Shown here piece after piece: positions 20,179-29,935 of a stretch of 64,000 nucleotides of DNA. The stretch lies in the NCBI GenBank assembly GCA_003211135.1, contig QCTN01000001.1, forward strand, positions 62,001 through 126,000. The letters are read 5' to 3'. The notes beneath the pieces were generated by a model. That model did no database searches, was not told the origin of the DNA, and saw nothing but the letters and a program-made list of their open reading frames with translations. Position numbers and translations under genes: made by a program. Within the stretch, counting starts at the first letter, position 1; each line of letters opens with the position of its first letter. This stretch comes from Prochlorococcus sp. AG-673-L20. Lineage in GTDB: Bacteria > Cyanobacteriota > Cyanobacteriia > PCC-6307 > Cyanobiaceae.

Positions 20179-20538
20179 TTAACCACCATCCACCTGACAT
20201 CCAAGAAGAGCACCTGCTGTTCCAGCTGCTGGAACAGCCCAAAATCTATCTTTTCCTCTAGTTGAAGAAAGAGCTATACCAGCTCCAAGTAGTCCACCTA
20301 TTACTGAACCTTCACTACAGTCATTTTCATCAATATTTTTAGCCTTCTCTCCTCCGCATGGAATTTCCACATCAATTTCGTAATTTCTTACATAACCAGG
20401 ACTTGATCTTGTTCCGGGTATATATTCTTCCCTATATTCAGTCCTAGTACATGTTATGGATTTAGGCGTTGATGCTTTTACTTGGAGAAATGGATAGAGA
20501 CTGAAAAATGCTAATAAGAAAAATTTCATTACAAACAT
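20179..20538 (-). CDS. Secreted glycine-zipper protein, hypothetical
   Basis: Signal-like N-term; C-term GGLLGAGIALSSTRGKDRFWAVPAAGTAGALLGCQ; four Cys. Confidence 0.6.
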   Translation of the reverse strand: MFVMKFFLLAFFSLYPFLQVKASTPKSITCTRTEYREEYIPGTRSSPGYVRNYEIDVEIPCGGEKAKNIDENDCSEGSVIGGLLGAGIALSSTRGKDRFWAVPAAGTAGALLGCQVDGG

Positions 20539-20552
20539 ACTTTTTTATTATT

Positions 20553-21440
20553 TTAAATCTTTTTTAGTTTTTTGCTAGTAGAAATAATAGTTCCTAACAA
20601 AACAAGTACTGCACCAAAAATAAAGTTAATATTTATTAATTCATTGAAGAACAAAATTCCCCATAAAGAGCCAAAAAGTACTTGTAAATAATTTATCCTA
20701 GCCGCTTCTGAGGTTGGTAATTTCTTTAATCCAATTGTTAAAAATGTTTGTCCAGCTTGGGTAAACATCCCTACACCGATTATCCAAATTAAATCATTAA
20801 TATTGGGTGTTACCCAATTGAAAAATACAATTGGTGATAATGTTATTACTGATATTAAAGGAAAGTATTTAATTATTATAAAAATATCTTCTGTAGATGA
20901 TAGTTTTTTAACAGTTATGTAAGCTAGGGCTGTTGATATAGAACCAAGAAATGCTATTAATACAGTAAATTTATCTAGCTCAATGTTTAAACTCGATAAT
21001 TGATAGGGATTTAAGATTATTAATATTCCTAACCATCCTGTAATAGATGCAATAATCAGATTTTTAGTAATCTTTTCATTTATTAGAACTCCTGCAAAAA
21101 TAGATATAAATATAGGGTATGTATATTGAATAACAGTAGAAATATTTAAAGGCATATTTTTAATAGCATAAAATATACAAACCAAAGCTATGGTTCCTAA
21201 AATGCCCCTTAAAATTAGTAATGGTTTGTTCTTTCCCCAGGGATTTAAATTTTTTTTATTTATTATCAGAGAGGTAATTAACAAGCTTAATAATGATCTA
21301 AAAAATACTAATTCATATATAGGTATTCTATTATCGATTTTTTTTACGCAAACAGTCATAAGGCTGAAGAAAAACGATGCCAATATTAAATTTACTTTTT
21401 TAAATGAATTATTTTTTTGATTAAAAAATTCTATAAGCAT
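20553..21440 (-). CDS. DMT-superfamily (EamA) transporter
   Basis: About ten TM segments; VFFRSLLSLLITSL, YTYPIFISIFAGVLINEKI, LGSISTALAYITVKKL. Confidence 0.85.
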   Translation of the reverse strand: MLIEFFNQKNNSFKKVNLILASFFFSLMTVCVKKIDNRIPIYELVFFRSLLSLLITSLIINKKNLNPWGKNKPLLILRGILGTIALVCIFYAIKNMPLNISTVIQYTYPIFISIFAGVLINEKITKNLIIASITGWLGILIILNPYQLSSLNIELDKFTVLIAFLGSISTALAYITVKKLSSTEDIFIIIKYFPLISVITLSPIVFFNWVTPNINDLIWIIGVGMFTQAGQTFLTIGLKKLPTSEAARINYLQVLFGSLWGILFFNELININFIFGAVLVLLGTIISTSKKLKKI

Positions 21441-21538
21441 TACTAAAAATATTTTTATTGTGAAATTAAGTAGATTCTTTTAAAATTTTGACCTATAACA
21501 AAATGATTATTAGGAATTCTTTTTAGAAAAATAAATAA

Positions 21539-23575
21539 ATGGGACCTTCTATACATCCAAGAACTATTCAGGAGGTTAAAGATAAAGCAGATATTGTAGA
21601 TGTTATTTCTGAACATATCGTACTAAAGAAAAAGGGAAAAGAATTTGTTGGTATATGCCCTTTTCATGATGATAGTAAGCCATCTATGACAGTTTCTCCT
21701 GCAAAACAATTTTATTATTGTTTCTCTTGTGGAGCTGGCGGTAACTCTATTAAATTTTTGATGGAGTTTACACGTAATAACTTTACAGATGTTGTTCTTT
21801 CACTTGCAAAAAAGAATGATATTAATGTAATAAATGTTGATGGACCTCAGCAAGAAATATATAAAAAACAATTATCTAGGAGAGAGGAACTATATAAGAT
21901 TCTTCGCGTAACAAAGGAATGGTTTAAGTCTCAATTAAATAATTCCTTGGGTGAGGAAGCACATCATTATTTGACTTCACAACGAAATTTAAATATTAAA
22001 AATATTAATGATTTTGAATTAGGTTATGCTCCTAATTCATGGAATGATTTATTCAATTACCTTTCAAAAGTTGAGAAATTTCCTTTAAAGTTAATTTTAA
22101 GTGCAGGTCTTGTTATCTCAAAGGATAATACTGACAAGGTTTACGATCGATTTAGAAATAGATTGATAGTTCCTATTTTTGATATGCAAGGGCGAGTAGT
22201 TGCTTTTGGAGGCAGATCTCTAGATGGTCAGGAACCTAAATATTTAAATTCTCCAGAAACTGAAGTTTTTGAGAAAGGTAAAATGTTGTTTGCTTTTGAT
22301 AAAGCATCCAGCAATATTAGAAAACGAGACAAGGCAGTGGTAGTAGAAGGTTATTTCGATGTTATTTCACTTCATTCAAAAGGAATTACTAATTCTGTCG
22401 CTTCTCTTGGAACTGCATTAAACAAATATCAGATTTCACAACTTTGTAGATGTACTGATAGTAAGAATATAATAATTAACTTTGATTCTGATAATGCAGG
22501 AAGATTAGCTACAAAAAGGGTTATAAACGAAGTTGAAAGTTTATCTCTTCACGATCAAATAAACTTAAAAATCCTGCAAATAAAATCATTTAAAGATCCT
22601 GACGAGTACCTTAAAGGAAATACACCAGAGGATTATTTTAATTTAATAGATAATGCTTCTTTCTGGATTGATTGGGAGATTGATCAGATTTTTGATAATA
22701 AAGATTTATCTAAATCTGATATTTTTCAGAACGTTATTTCTTCGTTAGTTAAGTTATTAAGTAAATTTCCTCAATCTGCTACAAGAACCCACTATTTGCA
22801 AAAAGTCTCTGAAAGATTAAGCATGGGTCAAGCCAGATTAGCTATTAAATTTGAAGAAGACCTTAGAAAACAAGTTAAAGGATTTCGTTGGCATGGCAGA
22901 TCAAAAAAATTTGAACAACCAAGTGAAGTTAGTCAGCGTGAAAAAAATGAATCTGAGATTATTTATTACTATTTGCATTGCCCTGAACATAGACTTTTTA
23001 TTCGTGAAGAATTACTTAAAAGAGAAATTAACATCTTCAATACTGAATACATTCGTCTTATTTGGGAATCTATTTCAACAATAGAAGTAAATAATTTAAG
23101 TGCAAATTATTTAGATGATTTGAAAGATCCTACTAATAAACAATTAAATAATGAATTTATTTCAATTGACTTGATTTCATTATTGCCTGATCATTTAGCT
23201 CTTAATGATTTAGAAGTCTCAAATAAAATCAATACTTTTATTAATCCAGATGAATTATTTTTAACCACTTTAAAAAACTCTAAACATAATCTTCTTGGGA
23301 CTTTGTCTCTTCTTGAAAGATATAAATCATTAAAAAGATGTAGACATCTTATTGAATCCTGGGGTTCACAAAGACTAAAAACTTTGGAAAACTGTATTTC
23401 TATTTTAATCGATAATTCTTCCTTAGAACCATCAGATTCTAATAAAGAGATTGAAGATGTATTTAAAGATTTAAACTCTGATGCTATAAAATTTCAGGAA
23501 TTATATTACCTAGAAAGAGAACATATCAATTTTCTTGATAAACAACGTTGTGGAAATTTTTCTTCTAACCAATAA
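21539..23575 (+). CDS. dnaG: DNA primase
   Basis: Zinc finger CPFHDDSKPSMTVSPAKQFYYCFSCGAGG; toprim VVVEGYFDVISLHSKGI; FDSDNAGRLA. Confidence 0.97.
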   Translation: MGPSIHPRTIQEVKDKADIVDVISEHIVLKKKGKEFVGICPFHDDSKPSMTVSPAKQFYYCFSCGAGGNSIKFLMEFTRNNFTDVVLSLAKKNDINVINVDGPQQEIYKKQLSRREELYKILRVTKEWFKSQLNNSLGEEAHHYLTSQRNLNIKNINDFELGYAPNSWNDLFNYLSKVEKFPLKLILSAGLVISKDNTDKVYDRFRNRLIVPIFDMQGRVVAFGGRSLDGQEPKYLNSPETEVFEKGKMLFAFDKASSNIRKRDKAVVVEGYFDVISLHSKGITNSVASLGTALNKYQISQLCRCTDSKNIIINFDSDNAGRLATKRVINEVESLSLHDQINLKILQIKSFKDPDEYLKGNTPEDYFNLIDNASFWIDWEIDQIFDNKDLSKSDIFQNVISSLVKLLSKFPQSATRTHYLQKVSERLSMGQARLAIKFEEDLRKQVKGFRWHGRSKKFEQPSEVSQREKNESEIIYYYLHCPEHRLFIREELLKREINIFNTEYIRLIWESISTIEVNNLSANYLDDLKDPTNKQLNNEFISIDLISLLPDHLALNDLEVSNKINTFINPDELFLTTLKNSKHNLLGTLSLLERYKSLKRCRHLIESWGSQRLKTLENCISILIDNSSLEPSDSNKEIEDVFKDLNSDAIKFQELYYLEREHINFLDKQRCGNFSSNQ

Positions 23576-23589
23576 ATTTTTTTAAGAAT

Positions 23590-24045
23590 TTATAAACAAT
23601 AACTTTTTATTATCTCTTTTACTTTTCTTGGCTTGTCCTCCATAACATAAGCCTCTAATTCTTTAGAATAATTTCCAGATAATTGTACTGAGGAATTTAA
23701 AGCTTTTAATTTTCCTGAATGAATTTTATCTTCTATATTTTTTATTATCCCTGTGGGTTTATTGTTATTGCATGACTGGACTAGATGTGTCGTCTCATGC
23801 CTTAAAGCTCTCCTTATATAAAGATTTGTTTTGTGATTATCATGACGTTCTCCTTCTTTATATCCTCCTAATTTTTTAGCATTTTCAGTGCAAATAACTA
23901 TCACTTTATCTCTTCTTTTGTAAAAACCAACAAATTTTTTATCCATAGTACAAAGAGCTGTATTTTCTTCTATTGAATTATTTGATTTATTGATCAGCTC
24001 TATTATCTCTTTATCGATTTTGCTTAAAAATAATATAAATTCCAT
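23590..24045 (-). CDS. Putative HExxH metallopeptidase-like protein
   Basis: 151 aa; RRALRHETTHLVQSC with downstream SKELEAYVMED; starts 9 nt after umuC stop, same strand. Confidence 0.55.
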   Translation of the reverse strand: MEFILFLSKIDKEIIELINKSNNSIEENTALCTMDKKFVGFYKRRDKVIVICTENAKKLGGYKEGERHDNHKTNLYIRRALRHETTHLVQSCNNNKPTGIIKNIEDKIHSGKLKALNSSVQLSGNYSKELEAYVMEDKPRKVKEIIKSYCL

Positions 24046-24054
24046 ATTCTATTT

Positions 24055-25347
24055 TTATATCATTATATTTGGAATTTTTCTAATATCTGTTGTAGATCCA
24101 GAACTTAATGAATTTCTATTCATTGCCCATTCTTGTGGTTTTTTTGTAATTGCCCATGTAATTACTTCATTATTAAATTTTTTATTCAAGGAGTCAATTG
24201 TTTTCATAAGACGGATTGATTTTTTTGATTCCTCTTGAGATTCGTAATTGATAATTGATTGCTGTAAATATTTGCAATTAGTTAAATCCTGCATTAAAAC
24301 CCCAGCTTTTGATAATTTATATTCCGGAGTATAAATTTCTTTAGATAATGCAAGTACTGTTTTTAAAATAGTACTTGTATTATCTGTTGCATTTATAAGT
24401 TTTTTATAAGCACTTTTGTGATAAGGATGATTTGAATAATGACTAGTTCTTACAAATATAGTAATGGCGGATGATTTTAAGCTTTGACTTCTCATTTTCT
24501 CGGACGCTTTTATTGCATAAATTGCTAATGCTTGAGTTAAATCTTCTAATTTTGTGATTGGTTTTCCAAAGCTTCTACTTACTTGAATCTCTTTTTTTGG
24601 CTTCTTAATTATTTCTATCGGAAGATATTTATTACCTTTTAATTCCATTTGTAATCTTTTCCCTATGATCCCTAACTTCTTAATGATTTCATCTTCATCC
24701 ATATCTCTGAATTCTTTTGCATTTTTAATCCCTTTGCTTCGTAACCAATTAGATGTTTGTTTACCAATACCCCATATTTTTTCTACACTAATTTTTCTTA
24801 AGTAATCATTATCATTATAGATCCTAGCTAAATCACATATTCCTGCGGAAGAATCTATATTCTTAGCTAGATTATTAGCAATTTTTGCTCTTACTTTGTT
24901 TTCTGCTATTCCTATTGTTAAAGTTATTCCTAGATTTTGATATATTAAGCACCTTACTTTTCTTGCCCAAGGATTTAAATTCTTATCTTTAGGTCTAAGA
25001 ATTGAAATAAAGGCTTCATCAATAGAATAAATCTCTATCTCTTCAGAATAGTCCTTTAATAAATTCATTAATCTCTTGCTCATATCACCATAGAGCGAAT
25101 AATTGGAACTTAGGACTGCAACTCCTAAGTTATTCAAACTTTCTTTGACTTTAAAATAAGGAGTTCCCATTTTTATTTTCAAAGCACGAGCTTCAGGGCT
25201 TCTTGCGATAATACATCCGTCGTTATTAGATAAGATTACTACTGGTTTATTCCTTAAATTAGGGTTGATACTTTGTTCGCACGATGCGTAGAAATTATTG
25301 GCATCTATAAGAGCTATTGCTTCAGTACTTGAGCTTTTACTTTTCAT
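24055..25347 (-). CDS. umuC: Y-family DNA polymerase V catalytic subunit
   Basis: IALIDANNFYASCEQSINPNLRNKPVVILSNNDGCIIARS; YSIDEAFI; KIWGIGKQTSNWL. Confidence 0.95.
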   Translation of the reverse strand: MKSKSSSTEAIALIDANNFYASCEQSINPNLRNKPVVILSNNDGCIIARSPEARALKIKMGTPYFKVKESLNNLGVAVLSSNYSLYGDMSKRLMNLLKDYSEEIEIYSIDEAFISILRPKDKNLNPWARKVRCLIYQNLGITLTIGIAENKVRAKIANNLAKNIDSSAGICDLARIYNDNDYLRKISVEKIWGIGKQTSNWLRSKGIKNAKEFRDMDEDEIIKKLGIIGKRLQMELKGNKYLPIEIIKKPKKEIQVSRSFGKPITKLEDLTQALAIYAIKASEKMRSQSLKSSAITIFVRTSHYSNHPYHKSAYKKLINATDNTSTILKTVLALSKEIYTPEYKLSKAGVLMQDLTNCKYLQQSIINYESQEESKKSIRLMKTIDSLNKKFNNEVITWAITKKPQEWAMNRNSLSSGSTTDIRKIPNIMI

Positions 25348-25730
25348 AAGTAACTATGTATTGAATAGATTACAACTCCCCAAATTTGTATATCAATATG
25401 ATTTCTAAAACTGAAGTCTGGATATTTATGATTTTCTGCTTTTAAATATAATTCATTATTTTTTATAGATAATCTTTTTATAGTAAATTCTCCATCTATC
25501 ATCGCAATAATAATATTTCCTGGTTTAGCAGTTAGACTCTTATCTACTATTATTAAATCTTTATCTTTAATTCCTGAATTGATCATTGAGTCACCTTTGA
25601 CTCTAAGAAAAAAAGTACTAAAAGGATTAGATATTAAATGCTCGTTCAAATCAATATTTTCTTCAGCATAGTCATCTGCAGGAGAGGGAAAACCTGCTGA
25701 GACCGAATCACTTAATAATGGAATCTTCAC
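25344..25730 (-). CDS. umuD: LexA/UmuD-type S24 peptidase
   Basis: VSAGFPSPADDYAEENIDLNEHL cleavage region; RVKGDSMINSGI; GTG start; 4-nt overlap with umuC. Confidence 0.94.
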   Translation of the reverse strand: MKIPLLSDSVSAGFPSPADDYAEENIDLNEHLISNPFSTFFLRVKGDSMINSGIKDKDLIIVDKSLTAKPGNIIIAMIDGEFTIKRLSIKNNELYLKAENHKYPDFSFRNHIDIQIWGVVIYSIHSYL

Positions 25731-25772
25731 CTTTTTAAAAGTTAAATCAGAAGAATACGAAATTCTTGTAAT

Positions 25773-25786
25773 AGTACATATATACT
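25773..25786 (-). promoter_or_regulatory. Candidate LexA (SOS) box upstream of umuD
   Basis: AGTACATATATACT matches RGTACNNNDGTWCB at all positions but one (A for G); 42 nt from the umuD start. Confidence 0.65.
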
Positions 25787-25851
25787 ATATATTAAAAATT
25801 TAAAATTGTGTTTGTTTTAAGAGGTTTATGTATTAATCTTAAATCTTCTGT

Positions 25852-26265
25852 TTAGGAGCGATGATAAGGCGAATTATTAGAAATAGAAATAGCTCTATAA
25901 ATTTGTTCGATAAGAATTAATCTTGCAAGTTCATGAGGAAAAGTAAGAGGAGAGAGGCTTAATAGAAGATTTGATTTATCTTTAATATATGAAGGGATTC
26001 CATCTGCGTCTCCAATAAGAAAATTAATTTTTTTATTTTTAAAATTTAAAAGTAAGGAAGTTAGTTCAATTGAATTAAAGGATTGTCCTTCTTCAGTTAG
26101 GCAAATAATAATATTATTAACTCGAGTATTATCAATATTAAAACTCTTAGTTTCATTAATAATAAGATCAGGCATTCTCTTTTTGTATTGATTAATTCCT
26201 TCTCTTATCCAATTTTTTTTTATTTTACCAATAGCATTTATTGATAATCTATTAGTTTGAAGCAT
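25852..26265 (-). CDS. rlmH: 23S rRNA (pseudouridine1915-N3)-methyltransferase
   Basis: [56 protein letters not shown]. Confidence 0.93.
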   Translation of the reverse strand: MLQTNRLSINAIGKIKKNWIREGINQYKKRMPDLIINETKSFNIDNTRVNNIIICLTEEGQSFNSIELTSLLLNFKNKKINFLIGDADGIPSYIKDKSNLLLSLSPLTFPHELARLILIEQIYRAISISNNSPYHRS

Positions 26266-26285
26266 AGAAAAAAAGAAAAATTTCT

Positions 26286-26639
26286 TTATTCATCAAGAAG
26301 ATAATTAAATTCGTCATATAGTTCTTCCTCTGTAGATAAATTCTCTGATGTATTAGTTTTTCTAGAATTTATATTATGAAAAACATCCTCACTTTTTTTT
26401 AATAATTGATTTGAATCTGATGTCTCATTTATATTATCGGAGTTATCAATTATAGAATAAAAAATTTTGGCAGGGTCTTCAACTTTGGAAGCATTGTGGG
26501 ATTCTTGAGGTTTTTTAATTGGGTTATTTTTGCTAACTAAATTATTATTTTTAATAAAAGTATTGAGTTTACCTAAATTTTTTTTTGATAGGCCCATACT
26601 ATTTAATAAAGATATAAGATGTACATTTAATTTAAACAT
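26286..26639 (-). CDS. Hypothetical protein, Asn/Ser/Lys-rich
   Basis: 117 aa ORF with polar low-complexity middle; no family recognised. Confidence 0.5.
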   Translation of the reverse strand: MFKLNVHLISLLNSMGLSKKNLGKLNTFIKNNNLVSKNNPIKKPQESHNASKVEDPAKIFYSIIDNSDNINETSDSNQLLKKSEDVFHNINSRKTNTSENLSTEEELYDEFNYLLDE

Positions 26640-26655
26640 ATTATTTCTATTTTGG

Positions 26656-27489
26656 ATGAATTTTAAGAACCATCATCAAAAAAAAAGATTTGGACAACAT
26701 TGGTTGGTTAATAATCTGATATTAGAGAAAATCAAAGAGGTAGCTGAACTGGAAGAAAAAGATTTTATTCTAGAAATTGGTCCCGGAAGAGGAGCTTTAA
26801 CATCGAAATTATTAGATTCGAAAATTAGTAGATTGCATGCTATCGAGTTAGATAAAGATTTAATTGACCTTTTAAATAATAAATTTAAAAATGATAAGAA
26901 TTTTTCTCTTCAACAAGGAGATATTCTTTCAACAAATCTTGACTCAATAAATAAAAAAATCACAAAAGTTATCGCAAATATCCCATACAATATTACAGGT
27001 CCAATATTGGATATTTTTGTAGGAAGATTAGGAATAATTAGCAAGAATAATTACAATAAAATAATTTTCTTAATGCAAAAGGATGTTGTAGATAGGATCT
27101 TAGCTAAGGATGGAAGTACGAATGCAGGAGCTCTGAGTGTGCGAATGCAACTCATCTCTAACATAAAAAGAATATGTGATGTACCTCCATCTTCTTTTGA
27201 CCCACCTCCAAAAGTGTTTTCTACTCTGGTTGTTTTTGAACCATTGAGACCAGAGATGCGTTTAAATATTAAACTAGAGAAATATTTAGATAAACTTCTT
27301 AGGATTTCATTTAATTCAAGAAGAAAAATGATAAGAAATACACTTAATTCAATACTTTCATCAGATGAGATAGAGCAATTATCAGAATCATCTCAAATAT
27401 CCTTTAATTTAAGACCTCAGGATATTTCAATTAATAAATGGATTAAGCTTGCAGAGGCTTGTATTAAAATAACAAATAAGAATCACTAA
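26656..27489 (+). CDS. rsmA: 16S rRNA dimethyladenosine transferase
   Basis: [48 protein letters not shown]. Start set at ATG 26656. Confidence 0.95.
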   Translation: MNFKNHHQKKRFGQHWLVNNLILEKIKEVAELEEKDFILEIGPGRGALTSKLLDSKISRLHAIELDKDLIDLLNNKFKNDKNFSLQQGDILSTNLDSINKKITKVIANIPYNITGPILDIFVGRLGIISKNNYNKIIFLMQKDVVDRILAKDGSTNAGALSVRMQLISNIKRICDVPPSSFDPPPKVFSTLVVFEPLRPEMRLNIKLEKYLDKLLRISFNSRRKMIRNTLNSILSSDEIEQLSESSQISFNLRPQDISINKWIKLAEACIKITNKNH

Positions 27490-27490
27490 A

Positions 27491-28429
27491 ATGTCAAAAT
27501 CATCTACAACTAAGATTTGCGTTAAATCACCTGCAAAGATAAACCTTCATCTTGAAATAATCGGAAAAAGAGAGGACGGATATCATGAATTAGCGATGAT
27601 AATGCAGAATATTGATCTGTCTGATTATATAGAATTTGAGAATAATCAAATTGGCGAAATTAAGTTAAAGTCTGATAGCAAAGATCTAAGTTTAGATGAA
27701 GATAACTTAATAATAAAAGCGGCGAATTATATAAAGGACCTATCAAAAAATAAAGAATTAGGGGCTAATATATTTCTAAAAAAGAATATTCCTATCGGTG
27801 CTGGTTTAGCTGGTGGTTCTAGTAATGCAGCTGCAACATTAATTGGACTTAATAAATTATGGGATTTGGATCTTGATTACAAAACTATTTTTTTACTTTC
27901 GAAAAAACTAGGATCAGATGTACCCTTTTTTATAGAGGGAGGATGCCAATTTTGTTTCGGAAGGGGAGAAATTCTTGAGAAATACAATTCTAATTTTGAC
28001 TTTGGCGTAATTCTTTTAAAAAACCCAAATATTTCAATTTCAACTTTAGATACTTATAAAAAATATAGTAAAGAATTTTGTACAAAACATTTTACTGAAA
28101 CTGAGAAAACAAACAAAATCAGAAATGATTTAAGAGTAAACGGATTTAACGATTTCAAATTGACAGAACAAAGGGTAAATGTAAAAAATGATTTGCAGGT
28201 AATTGTTGAGAGAGAAAATAATTCTGTAAAGAAAGCATTAAATCTACTTTCAAATTTGCAAAATTGTTTATCATTCTCAATGAGTGGATCTGGTCCAACA
28301 TGTTTTGCTCTTTTTAAAGATATAAATATAGCTAGTGAAGTTTTTGAACAAAATCATAAAATGTTTAATAATTATGGATTTGAAGCGTGGGTCTGTAAAT
28401 TAATTAATAGCGGTATTACCTTTTTATAA
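27491..28429 (+). CDS. ispE: 4-diphosphocytidyl-2-C-methyl-D-erythritol kinase
   Basis: SPAKINLHLEIIGKREDGYHEL; PIGAGLAGGSSNAAATL; SMSGSGPTCFALF. Confidence 0.95.
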   Translation: MSKSSTTKICVKSPAKINLHLEIIGKREDGYHELAMIMQNIDLSDYIEFENNQIGEIKLKSDSKDLSLDEDNLIIKAANYIKDLSKNKELGANIFLKKNIPIGAGLAGGSSNAAATLIGLNKLWDLDLDYKTIFLLSKKLGSDVPFFIEGGCQFCFGRGEILEKYNSNFDFGVILLKNPNISISTLDTYKKYSKEFCTKHFTETEKTNKIRNDLRVNGFNDFKLTEQRVNVKNDLQVIVERENNSVKKALNLLSNLQNCLSFSMSGSGPTCFALFKDINIASEVFEQNHKMFNNYGFEAWVCKLINSGITFL

Positions 28430-28447
28430 AAAATTTTTCTACTAATA

Positions 28448-28765
28448 ATGAATAATGAACAAACATCAATTAATAAAGTAAATATTGAAACTCAAAATAC
28501 CCCTGAAAAAGGTCCCCTAAGTTTTTTTACTGGGTCATTAACAAGTTTCCTACTTTGTATATTTTCTTATTTTATAAGTAATAAAATTGCAATTTATTTT
28601 TCACTCCATAAACCATCTAACTCATCTGAAATTGTTCAAAGTATATCTTCTAGTATCAATACATTAATTATTGGATTGTCCTTCTTATTAACTTTTTCTT
28701 TTGCGTTTATAGGATTAGGTCTTTTTATTGTATTTATTCGAAGTTTTTTGATTAAAAAAAATTGA
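28448..28765 (+). CDS. DUF3082-like membrane protein
   Basis: 105 aa, two hydrophobic helices; typically next to ispE in picocyanobacteria. Confidence 0.6.
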   Translation: MNNEQTSINKVNIETQNTPEKGPLSFFTGSLTSFLLCIFSYFISNKIAIYFSLHKPSNSSEIVQSISSSINTLIIGLSFLLTFSFAFIGLGLFIVFIRSFLIKKN

Positions 28766-28801
28766 AATCCTAATATTATTAATTAATACTATTATTTTTT
28801 A

Positions 28802-28897
28802 ATGTCTTTACATGACTTAGGACTTTTAATACTTTTGCTTTCTCCAGGCATGATTTTGTCAATATTACTACTCATAACTTTTGCCGAAGGAGGATAA
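28802..28897 (+). CDS. Small hydrophobic peptide, 31 aa
   Basis: Reads MSLHDLGLLILLLSPGMILSILLLITFAEGG*; lies in the ispE/DUF3082-pdhB spacer. Confidence 0.5.
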   Translation: MSLHDLGLLILLLSPGMILSILLLITFAEGG

Positions 28898-28948
28898 TTC
28901 AACCTTGATGGTATAAATTTATATATATGGTTAATTAGGAAATTACTC

Positions 28949-29932
28949 GTGGCTAGTACTTTATTATTTAATGCTTTGAAAGAAGCAATTGATGAAGAGA
29001 TGGCAAATGATGTAAACGTTTGCATTATGGGAGAAGACGTAGGTCAATATGGTGGTTCTTATAAGGTCACTAAGGATCTATTTGAAAAATATGGAGAATT
29101 AAGAGTTTTAGATACTCCAATTGCCGAAAATAGTTTTACTGGTATGGCTGTTGGTGCGGCTATGACAGGATTAAGACCGATAGTTGAAGGTATGAATATG
29201 GGATTTTTATTATTAGCCTTTAATCAAATTTCTAATAACATGGGTATGCTTAGGTATACAAGTGGTGGTAACTATAAAATACCCGCAGTTGTTCGCGGTC
29301 CTGGCGGTGTAGGTAGACAACTAGGTGCTGAACATAGTCAAAGATTAGAGGCTTACTTTCACGCTGTTCCTGGGATTAAGATTGTTGCTTGCAGCACTCC
29401 TACTAATGCAAAGGGATTAATGAAAGCTGCTATAAGGGACAATAACCCAGTTCTATTTTTTGAACATGTCCTTTTATATAATTTATCTGAGGAATTGCCT
29501 GATGGAGATTTTATATGTTCTTTAGATCAAGCTGATTTAGTCAAGGAGGGAAAAGATATTACTATATTAACTTATTCAAGAATGAGACATCATTGTTTAA
29601 AGGCTATTGAGGAATTAGATAAGAAAAATATTGACGTGGAATTAATTGATCTGATTAGTTTAAAACCTTTTGATATGAAAACAATTTCAAAATCAATCAA
29701 AAAAACTAATAATGTGATTATTGTTGAGGAATGTATGAAGACTGGAGGTATTGGAGCAGAATTAATTGCTTTGATTACCGAAGAGTGTTTTGATGATCTT
29801 GATACTAGACCTATAAGATTATCTAGTCAGGATATTCCTACTCCTTATAATGGAAATTTAGAAAATTTAACAATAATTCAACCACATCAAATAGTCGAAA
29901 AAGTCGAAGAAGTAATCAATGGGAGTATTTAA
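28949..29932 (+). CDS. pdhB: Pyruvate dehydrogenase E1 beta subunit
   Basis: [42 protein letters not shown] start. Confidence 0.95.
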   Translation: MASTLLFNALKEAIDEEMANDVNVCIMGEDVGQYGGSYKVTKDLFEKYGELRVLDTPIAENSFTGMAVGAAMTGLRPIVEGMNMGFLLLAFNQISNNMGMLRYTSGGNYKIPAVVRGPGGVGRQLGAEHSQRLEAYFHAVPGIKIVACSTPTNAKGLMKAAIRDNNPVLFFEHVLLYNLSEELPDGDFICSLDQADLVKEGKDITILTYSRMRHHCLKAIEELDKKNIDVELIDLISLKPFDMKTISKSIKKTNNVIIVEECMKTGGIGAELIALITEECFDDLDTRPIRLSSQDIPTPYNGNLENLTIIQPHQIVEKVEEVINGSI

Positions 29933-29935
29933 GAA

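Noticed and set aside
28792-29025. 77-aa minus ORF upstream of pdhB
   Set aside because: Antisense to the pdhB 5' end and to the 31-aa hydrophobic ORF; no recognisable protein features.
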